64,000 nt of DNA from Zantedeschia hybrid cultivar (taxonomy: Eukaryota > Streptophyta > Magnoliopsida > Alismatales > Araceae), in contig JARZZO010000011.1 of NCBI GenBank assembly GCA_030544215.1, positions 45,877,587-45,941,586 of the forward strand, read 5' to 3'. Positions 24,010 through 36,041 of this stretch are shown here, piece after piece. Made by a program: the position numbers and the translations under genes. Within the stretch, counting starts at the first letter, position 1, and each line of letters opens with the position of its first letter. The notes below the pieces were generated by a model. The model was given only the letters and a program-made list of their open reading frames with translations, ran no database searches and was not told the DNA's origin.

Positions 24010-24860
24010 TTAAAGGGGTATTAAAATAATGAAGGGTTTAGGGGTTAATAGGGGTTATTGAGTTGGGGTTTTAATGGGCCTTTAGGCCTAGGCCAAAGGT
24101 TGCTAGGGCCGGGCCTGGCTTAGCCTGGCTCGGGCCAGGGGCTTGGACCCAGGCGCTACTTGGCCTAGCTAGGTCTGGCGCCTAGGCCGCCCGGGTTGGG
24201 TCCAGGCCTCCCTTGGTCGAGTCGGCTCGGGACTGGCCGGTCAGAGCCCCCTGCACACTAGTTGCCCGGCTAGGGTTTCCCAATCGTCGCCTCCGATCCC
24301 CTTTAAGCTTGGTTCTCCTCCGGCGCTGACAAGTGGAGGACCGGCCGAGAGTTGCAGGTTGCCGCCCTAGAGCCCCCTTTAATTCACCGATGCCGGTGGT
24401 GGCCGGCCGGCTTGCCAGTGCCGCCGGTATCCCCACCAAAGACCTGCGGTTAGACTATATGAAACTGTGGCCTTCTGCCCCTATTGTCAGGCCCGACGTC
24501 GGCAATGAGGAACTAGAGCGGCGCTACGCTCCCACCCTGCCATCTCTGATGGGGCCGGAGAGGTTGGCCGGCGATGCCAGCGCCGGTGAGGCTCCTGCAA
24601 GCCCTATCTGCTCCAGTCCGAAGCCCCCTTTATCCTTTGTTATTTCTTCATCAAATGAGAAAGAAAAAAAGGAAGGGAAAGAGCTCCACCGCCGGTCCCT
24701 GGGCACAAGAGGGACCTACCGGGGATAGGGAAGGAAACCTAGTCACACCAGCGAGCTTAAATATTGGTCTTCCATCACCATGGAAGCCCATCCATGCCCA
24801 CAAAACTAGTTCTTCATCTCCATAAAGAACACGACGAAAACCCCCAAAAAATTTCATTTT
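24010..24860. other. CopA GC-rich leader segment
   Basis: A sharply GC-rich block (GGGCC/GGCCTGG words, then a CGG-rich part) set in AT-rich flanks, just inside the PBS. CopB has a counterpart at 31350-31990. Short frames here are by-products of GC content. It may be a structured leader or an old captured gene piece. Confidence 0.5.
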
Positions 24861-24995
24861 TTCACGTAGAAAAATAATATCGTAATTTTAGGTTCATCCC
24901 ATGAACAAATTCTATGAGGAAAGACGAATTTAAATGCATGGAATTAATTCTAGAATAATAATTTCATCGTTCCGAGGCGGATCAGAACGGAACAG

Positions 24996-25009
24996 GGCGT
25001 TGATACCAC
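24996..25009 (-). promoter_or_regulatory. CopA primer binding site
   Basis: Minus strand GTGGTATCAACGCC abuts the LTR start. TGGTATCA is the usual copia PBS complementary to initiator tRNA-Met. Confidence 0.75.
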
Positions 25010-26222
25010 TGTTGGGATCTGGGCAGGACGTGAAGAACGCAGCGGAAATAAAGAACAAAATCCCGCCCGATGCCCGCTGATCTAATTCGGAACGAAAAAT
25101 CAAAAGTCGAAAAACAACGAGATGATCAAATCACTATGCGCGGAGTCGAATCTGCGATCATTTCAGTTCCGTCGAGGTGATGCCGCTAGCCACACAAGCG
25201 TCCGGCCTCTAGCGGTATCCACACGATCTTTCGCGGTGGTTCATCCTCGCTCCCTCGTCCAGATCAGCTCACTCGCATATAAATTAATTACTTAACCGAA
25301 TTAACATCTCATATAAATTCGATCGGACTTCCGATCAAGTTGGGTGCCAAGCAACACCGCATGATCCCGGAAGGCAATGGGGTTCAGCAACCCACTCATG
25401 GAACATGTCCATCCACAGTTACAACATGGCTTATGATCTTTCATTCGCACAATGCTCTCGAGTCAACCTAAGGTTTTGGTCAACTGTCAAAACCCTAGAT
25501 GATCAACTCACTTGAATTAGACTCCGCTTTACAATATCAGAAAACATCTTTTCTGATATTGTATCTGCTCTGGCCAAAGACTCTTGCGGATCCATTCTAG
25601 AGCATTCTCTCTCCAGTTATCTGAGAGAGAATGATATTTTATTGAACACACAATCACCTTCGAAGGTCTTCCGCTAGACCCGATCCTTAACTATTAGAAA
25701 TCTTGTGGATTGGGATTCGTAAGACAAGGTAAAAGCCTAGAAGTCCACCAACAAGATGTCTTTGGTGTCTTAAGTCTAAGGATCAACCATGCCATTGTGA
25801 CGATGAATCAAGCCGGTTGACAATCAAGTAAATTACCATACGGCGATTCATTTCGGATCAGTTCAGTGAACTTATTCTCCAATGAGCACCTACAGGTTTA
25901 TCATAGTGTCTCCACACAAATGACTAACGAGATCAGTCACTCTCATCATATGAGCTAGAATAATCTGTACTAGTCTTATCGGATGTTTGATGTCCTTTTC
26001 AAACATTCTACGACTAGGAACAATTAAGAATATGTGTTTATAAGTCATCAGTCTCATCATTATGATCTCATCATAATCTGATGATTATTACACATATTCA
26101 TGGACTTCATTATGCACGATAATAGATATGCCAATTTATATAGTGAAATAAATGTCATTTATTAATGAACCAGATTAAAATAGGTGCCTTATGATTGGCC
26201 TAGAGGACACCTATATCCATCA
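25010..26222 (-). mobile_element. CopA 5' LTR with internal deletion
   Basis: TG at 25010 (TGTTGGGATCTGG) and CA at 26222. It is 1213 bp against 1580 bp for the solo LTR at 33495. The shortfall lies at about 25272-25283, where CAGCTCACTCGC joins directly to ATATAAATTAATTACTTAACC. The missing part holds the TATA-like region in the other copies. Confidence 0.85.
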
Positions 26223-28500
26223 ACTAGATCTAGCTCAGAGATGAAATCTTTCATCCATACTGTTCCAATAACAGTACCACATGTTTATGTCATCTTCTTA
26301 GCAGCGAGTTCTGGGTTGGAACCCTTCCAATACACTGTATACTGTTCTATCAACAGTATCAGCTATAATCATGTCAGCAGTGGGTTTTAGCTTGGAACTC
26401 TTCCAATCTACTGCTTTCTCATTAGAAGGTAAAATCCAAGTCTGACTTGAAATTTAAGTCAGTGTGACCTCATTATTTCAAATCATCATCTCCATCATCC
26501 AGGAGTGCCCCTTTAGCATTTGTTTTGTGCATAGTGATGTGTTTCACTTCTACTATCAAGGTTCTCCTAATCCTTCAAGGAACCTTTTCTTAAAGAAATA
26601 AATTTCATGTTTCAACAATTGAGACTTATTATGAAATTTTTCATGTCAAACATTTTGACATATAAGTTAATGTAACGGACGGTAACATCCTCATCGATCT
26701 ATCTTTAATAGATTCGTATTCCCAATACGCAGGATGTTACTTCCAAACCTTTTATGGAGAAGTATATGGATAATAATTACTAATGGCAACATCCTGATGT
26801 CATTCCCACTAACTTTGATGTTACTATCACAAAGCATTAACAACGCGACCGTGCTCCAACTATTTCTTTGTACACACACAATCCTTGGTCATTCTTAAAT
26901 CACTTAGTATTTAACCATGAGGTCAAAACTTTGATTTCAACTTTGGGAAACTTCAGTTTGATTTAAAATTGATCTTTGAAATCATAACATACTTCCTAGA
27001 TATTTTAAAAGCTTTAAAGTTGTGTCATATATACATTTTTCTCAATCATATTAAGGGAATACTTTTTAATATCCAACTACCTTTATCTCATCATTATGAT
27101 AGGCAGTTTTGGCAAGTATAACTCTAATAAACTTATTTATGCTAACCACTGAGGAAAAACTTATCCAAGTCAACACTTTAACCTTAACCATTTCCTTCAG
27201 TTTGCCATATAAGTTTTAAGTAATCCATCTTTGCTAATCGTTATTCTGAATATTTACTTGCTTCTGACATGTACAGTACTCTCAAGTAATACTGTCAAGT
27301 TCCAAACTTGATAGGTGTTATGGACTATGACTTAGAATTCTTAATCTCTTGCCAATCCCAAAGTTGTAATAATAGAGAGCATCCTCATAGATTTTAGATC
27401 ATAATCTACATCTTTGACCTTCTCTAATTTTGCTATCTCTGATATGTCAAACATATCCTTCTAGCCATTGAGAGAATCTAAAAAATCTATGAAGCTCTAC
27501 TGGTCATGAATGGTTCCAAACAACCAAAGATTATCTAATAATCTAGTGTTAATTTGTAAGTCTAGAACACCTTCTAGTTTTATTAGCTCCCACTGTCTTC
27601 TCTAAGGATTTATTCCTCTTCATAGAAGATAGTTTTCTAGATGATAATCATTCTATTATCGCCTGGCTAATAAATGTAATATCCAAACTCTTTGAACATC
27701 GCACAAATTTACACTACATCCTGTCCTTTTGGATCCAACTTCTTTGGATTATGTCTTTTCTACAAGACCAAGACATTTCTTGATATTAATATTCTTAAAA
27801 TCAAGTTTTTTTATAATTCATATCTCATATGAATTATCTTATCTCCATATCTTATATGGACACACTGACTTATTTGAAACCATACATAAAGTATGGACAT
27901 CTAATGTTCATACTCATATTTACAAGGATATAATAAGTTAGGCAATGCACCATATCCAATAAGGTTCAATTCCTCATTCTATCATGTTGCTATGATGTAC
28001 AATGAGAGATCAATCGAGAGATGATACCATTATCCTTTTAATTATTTGTGTAAATCCCGTACTCAAGTATTAATTTTCTTAATCAAATCAAAGAATTATA
28101 ATACTTTTTTCAATTAGTCACTTCATTTTGATCTTTTATTTCTTAATCTCTCAAATGCATTCGATTAGTACTTCAGCAAGTACACACAGCCGAATCTTTC
28201 TAAGAGATAACTATTAAGGTAAGTCAATAGAAATGATTATCTTTGGTCTTAAGAAGATATTGGGCTATTTATATCAACATGTATAAGTCCCAATAATTTC
28301 TTATTGTACAATCCTAAGTGTACAATGCCATAGATAATCAGGATTCACACTGTCCTTTTCTATTAGAGACTTGTTAAACATGTATCTCATGATATGTCAC
28401 ATCAAGAATTTATAGTGCATTGACTAGTTTTAAAATCTTTCATTTTATTTCTTAAACTACATAGAACAATTGTTCCTTTTTAATCAATATTTTTCACTTT
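26223..28500 (-). pseudogene. CopB pol remnant
   Basis: Collinear with CopA pol from its position 19463 on. Recognisable scraps include HKRFGSNILRIGNTN near 26720-26765 (CopC: MKDLGEASYVLGIRIY) and the linker/integrase blocks at 27590-27770 and 28150-28330. No frame is intact. Confidence 0.7.
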
Positions 28501-28907
28501 TACAATTCTTGATATCAAATGGAACTAAATAAAAATTATTTAGTTTCACATAGTCTCCTGAAGACATACAAAGATTTATTGTCTCACAGTAACTTGTACA
28601 ACTCTTGCACTATTGTTGAGTCTAACTCGACACTTTCATTTTCTTGATTACTTTTTACTTGTCTAAATCTGCATACTATTACAGATCTGAAAATTATTTC
28701 CAATATCTCATACAAGAGACGCAGATTCTCTCTTAGACAATTAAAAGTCGATAATAAGAATACTCGAAACTTCTTATAAGTATCATATTCTTATTGTTAT
28801 TTCCAATATTCTTATTAGTTGCAGTGGGAGAACTGCTCCTCTCTTTCAGTTGACTTTTTTTTATCCTTCTCAGATGTCAATTCGACTATTTAAGATCTTA
28901 TCTCTTG

Positions 28908-29205
28908 CCTTACCTAAAGGCATACCATAAGTACTTCTTCTCTTTGGTCTATCTAAATAAGATTACATGATATCCACTGCCTTTCTCAAAGGTATACCAT
29001 GAGTACCTCTTCTCCTTTGTTTACCCAAGTAAGAGATTACATGATATCCACTGCCTTTCTCAAAGGCATACTATGAATACCTCTTCTCCTTAGTCTATCC
29101 AAGTAAGAGATTATATGATATCCACTGCCTTTCTCAAAAACATACCATAAGTACCTCTTGTCCTTGGTCTAGCTAAATAAGAGGTTTCATGATATCTGAT
29201 TTAGG
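28908..29205. repeat. CopB 72 bp tandem repeat, four copies
   Basis: Four tandem copies of about 72 bp, recognisable by GCCTTTCTCAAAGGCATACC, TCTTCTCC and AAGTAAGAGATTACATGATA. CopA has one copy of this unit near 22058-22135, so the expansion is private to CopB. Confidence 0.85.
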
Positions 29206-31349
29206 ATAGTAGCTATCACTTGGCCCTGAAGACATTTTCTAAAGTCCTCTAGCCAATCTTAATATGAGAAGCATATCATAGTATTGGCATCCAATATGCC
29301 AAATCTCGGATTAATAGACGATATTTAGTTAATAGAGGAAATAAAGAGATTTAAGCAGATAGTTCTTATAATTCAAATGTGGACTTTTATCTTGAATTAT
29401 TTTTTACTATTTTTCGACAGACTATATAATCCTCAAGTATACAGAACGGGAGACTCCGATAATCTCCTAGTAGGGATCATAATCTCTTAGACTCATAGTA
29501 TGAGCTCGGGTAAATACAAGTATCACACTATGATATAAAAACAACCATATCATGATATTTGCAACATCTGATCGTACTTTGGCTCCCAGGTCAATAATGG
29601 TCTTGGGTAAACAAAATAATCATTATTCATAGTCTAAGCTTTATCATCATTACATGAAGAGATAAATTAAGATGCAGCTCCTCGGTAAATGCAAGGATAG
29701 TCACATCGTTCCTCTATCCCATTCGAAAGGCATCACAAATCTCGGATAAACACAAGAAGCTGTTAGAACTGAATCGAATGATGGAGAGCCACACGGTACA
29801 TTCTCAATAACTCGCACTCTGGCGTAGATTTTAGAATCAAGGGATTTTATTCAATTTTATGTTGGTCTCATCTTAGGTGATAGTTTATAAATATATCTCA
29901 TATATTTAACTATACCTATATATAGTAATTGGTTCACAATAAAAAACTAAAAGTATGCTACATCCATACATGTTCATTTTGTGGTCATAGATAACATGGT
30001 AATTAACTAGAGCCAAACAATTAATCACCACAACAATATAACAATTATATTATCAATACATGCAAAGACACAGACTCTGGTGATCTCATCTCCTGATGCC
30101 TTCCTAGTTGCACTTGTGGATCATCCTCGCCTCTCCTCGGCCAACACGATTAATTACATATAATATTGAAATTTAAAATATATTTCAAATACAGAGTAAT
30201 TATAAGAGAAAGTCTTATGGCCGAGTACATCAATGGAGGGAGATAGAGTTACATCGAAATGAGAGAGAGAGAGAGAGGTACACAACCCTCATTAATTAAC
30301 AATTAATTAACCCACATCAAATTCCAAAATGATCCACATAAACTACACATCATCATATGATATGAAATTAACTAAGTGCATGTCCATGACCACCACAAAT
30401 TTTAACCATCCACACATGATAAAACACATCACATGAAGGCTAAAATTTTAAAAAATAATTATTTTGATTTTCTCAAAACCTGGGTAGTAATCAAAATTGG
30501 ACAATTTGAATTTTTGAAAATCTTATTTTCTTACATACATTTAAATCTAATTTAAAACATCAAACATATCAACATGTGCATACAAGACTAGAATTAAAAT
30601 TCTAAAATATTCTATAGTTAATTTAGAACACTTCTAAATTAATTAATCTAATACTTAGATTAATCTTAAATCTCATTAATAACAATTATTAATGTGAAAT
30701 AATCTAACATTTAGATAAAATTATAAATCCCTTGATAACTCATATAAAGGAATTCATAATTCTAATTTTAATTCATTGATAACTCTTTGTTAAGAACCCC
30801 TTTATTAAATAATATTTCTCTACAACAATTGCTAAGAAAAATTTATTTAGAACAGTTCTAAATAAAAACAGTCTAACAATTAGACTTGGTCCAACCTCTT
30901 AATAATTCTTACTAAAAGGTCCTTTTAAGAGAGATTAGATCTGCAAAAACTTTAATTAAGAGATCCATGAGAAATTTAATTAAGTAACTCAATAACTATT
31001 ATTAAGAGTTAATTAAAATCCTTAATAACTTTTATTGAGGTTTTTTCTCAGGAAATGATTTAACTCTTTAATAATCTTTATTAAGAGTTAATTGATCACT
31101 TAATAACTATTATTAGGTGTCCCTCAATTAAAACAATAATTTCATAACAACAATTGCTAAGAAATTGTTTATTTATATATCTAATCAATTAAGAAAAATA
31201 AAATTAACAACATTTGTTAATTAGAATTAAGATCACATCTTAAAGAACCGATTTAACTGAAAATAATAAATTTAAAATTTAAAACATATTTTAAACAAAA
31301 TTTAATTTCAATTTCAAGTTAAATGGGGTAGGGTTTATTTTAATAAAGG
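29206..31349. other. CopB decayed gag/leader region
   Basis: AT-rich, no open frame. It includes the four-copy repeat with cores at about 29504, 29601, 29680 and 29741 (CTCGG(G)TAAA...CAAG type) and a low-complexity AT-rich stretch of TTAATAACT words (30600-31200). Confidence 0.55.
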
Positions 31350-31990
31350 TTTAAGTGGGAAATAGGGTTTGGCCCATTGGGCCAGTGGCCTGGGCTCGGG
31401 CCAGCCCTGGGCCTGGCCTGGCTCGGCCAGGCAGGACCTCGTCTAGGCCGCCTGGTCCGAGCCAGGCAGGCCCCAATTGGGTGCCTGGGCTGGGCCGGGG
31501 CCCAGGCTGCCTGGTCAAACTAGGTCAGCGCGCTTAGGTCTAGCACAGGCGCTGATCAGACCGAGTTGGGGAGCCTTAGCCTAGGGTCCTGCGTGCCTAG
31601 GTGTGCAGCTAGGCAGAAGTCCTAACCACCACCAGGCAGCCCCCTCCTTCTCTGGTGTTGGCGGGAGGGAGCAGGGGCGGCCGGAAGATACAAGGGGGTT
31701 CCCCCTCCCATTCCTGACATTGGTGAGGCTGGTCGGCATGGCCAGTGCCACTGGAGACCCCCAAATGCCGGCAGTAACACTGCAGCAAGGGCCTAAAGCC
31801 TCTCCTCTTCATCCTCCAACCCTTGAAAAATTAGAGAGTGGGAGGCCTCACTGCCAGCCGCCGGCGACCACAGAGATTCATTGGGGTCAGGAAGAGATTG
31901 CTGGTCATACCGGGCTACACAACAGTGGTGGCCGATCACCATTGAAGCCACTTCAAAGCCCACAAAACCAGTTCTTCATCCCCATAAAGA
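31350..31990. other. CopB GC-rich leader segment
   Basis: Counterpart of 24010-24860: GGCC/CTGGG-rich sequence next to AT-rich DNA, ending in a CATCCCCATAAAGAACAC block shared with CopA. No supported gene. Confidence 0.5.
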
Positions 31991-32156
31991 ACACAACGAA
32001 AACCCCCCAAAAAAATTCGTTTTTCTTCACATAAAAATAGTATGACTATTATAGTTCATCCTATAAAGAGTTTCCTCGAGAGGAAAATGGATTTATGCAT
32101 GGAATTAATTCTAGAGTATTAATTTTAGCATTACGAAATGGATCAGAATGGAACCT

Positions 32157-32170
32157 GGCTTTGATACCAC
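32157..32170 (-). promoter_or_regulatory. CopB primer binding site
   Basis: Minus strand GTGGTATCAAAGCC, copia initiator-Met type. The LTR that should touch it has been displaced 3.87 kb to the right by the hAT element. Confidence 0.75.
32163..32170. repeat. hAT target site duplication, left copy
   Basis: GATACCAC, against GATACTAC at 36034-36041. Eight bases with one mismatch, the length made by hAT transposases. Confidence 0.8.
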
Positions 32171-32599
32171 TAGGGCTGTCAACGGAAACCCGATTATCTG
32201 ACTTTTCGATCGGCTACTGAAAAAAATTATCCGTTTTCGATAAAAAAATATCCGTCTGATAGTTATCAGAATCGAAATCGGATATTTCTGATAAGCTATC
32301 GGAGTAGGAAACGTCTGTTTCTGTATCAACTTTCCGATTTTTGATTTCTATATTTATTAAATTTATTATTAAAAATAATATTAACCTTAGCATACTTTTT
32401 AATCGGACGGTTGGAGAGAAAAGTGGAACCCTAACTAGCTAACCATTTCCCACGCACTACGCAGCCCCCAAGGGCCCCAAGCCCCCAACGCATCCCCATC
32501 TGGCCATCTCCCCCATCTACTTCCTCCCCTCTCCAACATAGCATCCTTCCCTTCTGCAGCAAGCAAGCCAGCAAGCAAACTAGGGCTTCCAGCCATTGG

Positions 32600-33180
32600 A
32601 TAATCGGGTTTCCGTTCAAGTTTCAACGTTGCTCAAGTTTCACGCGGTGGAGCTCCATCTCGCCTCCGACAGCATCATCCCCGCCCTCTGCCTCCTCGAG
32701 AGGTCCCTCGTCTATAACCCCGCCGCCACCTCCTACCTGCCCTCATTGCTCCGGCCGACGGTTGCTCAGCGTTCCCCTCGGCCAACAGCTACTTGGCCAT
32801 CTTTTCTCAACAGGGTCAGCGACGAAGGGGGGGTACTCGGAAGCTCTCGACGATGTTGGTTGGAGACGGCCTCGACGAAGGGGAACTTGGATGGCCTCGA
32901 CGGCGACGGTGTTCTTGGTCACGTCAACTTTGTAACCTCAAAAATCCCGTTTCTCCATTCTTTTTGATGTTTGATACGTGCGTGTAGCTTTGTAGCAAGG
33001 TCTTCCTGCTGCAAAAGCAAAAACTTTGAAGTCCACAGCCTATTTGTAAAAATGCTTACAACGGAAACTTCACGCTGGCGACCTCCTCCTCCTCCCCCCG
33101 GCCCACCTCCTCCCCCCTGCTCCACGAGGTCCGGCGCCGAAGGAGATTCGTCGTGCTATGAGACCACCTCCTAGATTTCC
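32600..33180 (+). other. GC-rich insert in hAT, possible captured gene fragment
   Basis: A gene-like GC-rich stretch with an open plus frame (32596-32967, including VELHLASDSIIPALCLLERS) and a Pro-rich second frame near 33080-33150. It differs in composition from the AT-rich ends of the transposon. This pattern fits host sequence picked up by a hAT element, but I do not recognise the source and no complete gene is present. Confidence 0.35.
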
Positions 33181-33494
33181 ATTTGAGGTTGCCACTGCTG
33201 TCATGCCAGGGATCCACTAGCGAAGGAGATCTACCGCACCAAGATAAGGGACCATTTGTGTTAGACTAATGCTTTAAAATTGCTTAGCAGAGTAAAGGCT
33301 GAAGACCATCCTACTACGCACGAGAGCCATCTAAGCAGTGAGTCAGGCAACTAACTACCAAGGTCGCTCTAAGCTCTCTCTTTCAACCTTCTCTTGCTCT
33401 CATTTTCTCTAAAGTTGGGGTTTTGGGGACAACTATCTATAGCAATCATATCGGCTCCAAAGATGACATCCTATTGACGTCAGTGTGGCATAAG

Positions 33495-35074
33495 TGTTGG
33501 GATCCGGGCGGGGTGCGACGAACGCAACGGAAGCAACAAGAAAATACCCGCCCGATACCCGCAGTTCCGATTCGGAATAAAAACTAAAACCGAATATCGA
33601 AGTTGTTGTGATCTCATCACCTTGCGTAGAATCGAATATGCGACCATTTCGGTTCTGTTGAGGCGATGCTACTAGCCGCACAAGCATCCGGCCTCCAGCG
33701 GTATCCACGCGATCCTCCGCGGTGGTTCTTCCTCGATCCCTTGTCCAAATCAGCTCGCTCGCTGAAGATCTGTCGTCGCAACATCATCCGAAAACCCGCG
33801 GACAAGAATTCCCAACTTTTGGGAATCGGGCGCGGCAGAGACGGGAAGTCTTCTGCTGCCTCGAACGGGGCACCCAGAGGAGGAGAGAGAAAGGGGGACG
33901 GCCAGCCTTGAGAACTCTTAAAGCTTAGCCCAAGGTTTCTCAACAGCGCGTATATATATATTAACTCAGCGCGACTTTCCACAAAAGTCTCCGAGTTAAT
34001 ATAAATCCCACTTAAGTACCACCGATTGAGAATCTGTTTGCGTGTGACCCTCTAAGCCCATTAACCAGTTCGGTTTTCAGCACGTTAAGTCCAATAGCTA
34101 GTTATTGACTTATTGTGATTAATTAATATCTATATATTAATTAATTACTTAACTAAATTAACATCTCATGTAAAATTTGGTCGGACTTCCGATCAAGTTG
34201 GGTGCCAAGCAACACCGCATGATCCCAGAAGGTAATGGGATTCAGCAACCCACTCATGGAACCTATCCGTCCACAGTTATCGTGTGGCTTTAATCCTTCG
34301 TTCGCACAATGCTCTTGAGTTAACCTAGGGTATGGTCAACTGTCAAACCCTAGATGGTCAACTCACTTGAATCAGACTCCGCTGTACAATATCCGCAAAC
34401 ACCTTTTCTGATATTGTGTCTGCTCTGGCCAGAAGCTCATGCAGATCTATTCTAGAGCATTCTCTCTCTAGTTACCTGAAAGCGAACGATCCTCTATTGA
34501 ATACACAATCACCTTCAAAGGTCTTCCGCTGGACCCGATCCTTGACTATTAGAAATCCCGTGGGTAGGGATTCGTAAGCTAAGGTCAAAGCCCAGAAGTC
34601 TATCGACAAGGTGTCTTTGGTGTCTCAAGTCCAAGGACCAACCACGCCACTATGACGATGAATCAAGCCGATTGACAGTCAGGTAAATTACCATTCGGCG
34701 ATTCATATCGGATCAGTTCAGTGAACTCATTCCCCAATGAGCACCTACAAGTTCACCATTGTGTCTCCACACATGTGACTAACGAGATCAGTCACCCTCA
34801 TCATATGAGTTGGAATAACCTGTACTAGTCTTACTGGATGTTTAATGTCCTCTTCAAACATCTTACGACTAGGAAAAATTCTAAATATGTGTTTATAGGT
34901 CATCGGTCTCATTATTATGATCTCATCATAATCCGATGACCGTTGCACACATTCATAGACTTCATTATGCATAAAAACACGCCAATCTACATAATGAATT
35001 ATATATGCCATTTATTATTGAGTTAGATTGAAATAGGTGCCTCGTGATTGGCTTAGAGGCCACCTATATCTATA
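33495..35074 (-). mobile_element. Solo copia LTR (CopA/CopB/CopC family) inside the hAT
   Basis: It starts TGTTGGGATCC, has full-length family LTR landmarks, and is flanked by ATAAG at 33490-33494 and 35075-35079. No internal sequence is attached, so it is a product of LTR-LTR recombination. The right terminus reads TCTATA where CA is expected, probably a C-to-T change. Confidence 0.88.
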
Positions 35075-35637
35075 ATAAGAGCCAAACAGCTAAACATTGT
35101 CATGGCATTGTGCCACACTAAAGTAGCAGAATGACTTTAGTCCATAGTGCATATTGTTTGATGTAGGCTTTATTGTCATGTAACTTGTTATTTTCTTGTT
35201 TTCTTCTAGGTGACGTAATGTTTTCTGTTTCCACTGCCCAAACTTTTGTAGGGCCTAGCTAAGGATAATATGGAAATGGAAGTGGTACAAAAGAATACAA
35301 AATTAGTACATGCTCAACACACACAGTTGCTGAATTATTTCTATCCAATGATAATTGCATTGGATATAAGCTCCAAGGTTCAAATAAGCTCATTTTAGTT
35401 CGAAGATATATTAAAAACTGTCCTCCATGGTTTTTTCTTGTATTTATGTGGATAGTTGCTTCCTTTTCTATTTTCATATTTATGTGGATAGTTGCTTCTG
35501 TATGTTTCAATTATTTTACCTAGTAAGTATTTAGTTTCTTTCTATTTATTTTATTCTGCATGACATTGGGTGGATAAGTCTTACCCCAGCTATGTTAACC
35601 GGTGTAATGGATGTTGTCTCTGCACAACTGATTCGTC

Positions 35638-35672
35638 TTTTTTTTTTTTTTTGGGGGGGGGGGGGGGGGGGG
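35638..35672. repeat. T15 followed by G20 homopolymer
   Basis: Fifteen T then twenty G within the hAT right part. The length may be unstable or a sequencing artefact. Confidence 0.8.
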
Positions 35673-36033
35673 CAGCTGGTGAAAGGAGTTTATGGATACA
35701 CAGTTTTGTCACACATGCATTTCATTCCCACAAAGTTGGGATTAACCATCTTCTATTAGGTAGTTTTTGGTAATTATAGGAAATTGGCAGTTTTCAGTAA
35801 TTATCGAAAATTTACAGTTTTCGGTAATTATCAAAGATAATATCCGATTCCGATATTGGAATCGGAAACAAATCAAAAACGGAAAATGGACTTTCCGATT
35901 TTATCAAAAATGGAAACGGAAAGTACACTTTCCAATCTTATCGGATTCGGAAATGGAAACAGATTATCGTTATCGGAATTGAAAAATGGAAACACCTATT
36001 TCCGTATCCGTATCCTACCCGTTTACAGCCCTA

Positions 36034-36041
36034 GATACTAC
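36034..36041. repeat. hAT target site duplication, right copy
   Basis: GATACTAC, one mismatch from the left copy at 32163-32170. Confidence 0.8.

Larger units (their letters stand above)
18363..26222 (-). mobile_element. CopA: decayed Ty1/copia element
   Basis: Minus-strand element: 5' LTR 26222-25010, PBS 25009-24996, decayed internal region, PPT 19191-19179, 3' LTR 19178-18363 cut by Tat1. The 3' LTR remnant is 816 bp and the matching part of the 5' LTR (25405-26222) is 818 bp, so the two pair well. The right flank is CopB internal sequence starting some 280 bp in from the expected PPT, which argues for insertion into CopB rather than a shared-LTR tandem. Confidence 0.8.
32171..36033. mobile_element. 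Non-autonomous hAT-type DNA transposon
   Basis: Terminal inverted repeats TAGGGCTGTCAACGG (left) and TAGGGCTGTAAACGG (right, reversed) are flanked by 8 bp duplications. Both ends carry sub-terminal CCGAT/ATCGGAAA-rich repeats (32190-32340 and 35840-36010), as is common in hAT elements. Removing the solo LTR inside leaves about 2.28 kb. No transposase is seen. It sits at the PBS/LTR junction of CopB. Confidence 0.88.

Noticed and set aside
25010..26222. LTR shared by CopA and CopB in an LTR-int-LTR-int-LTR tandem
   Set aside because: CopB internal sequence starts about 280 bp inside the expected PPT, so no PPT-LTR junction exists for CopB here; nesting explains it better. Not fully excluded.
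31355..32034. GC-rich frames in the CopB leader
   Set aside because: Open only because of GC content; not conserved with the CopA block.
33433..33982. Frames on both strands in the solo LTR
   Set aside because: They lie in non-coding LTR sequence and are not kept in the sister LTRs.
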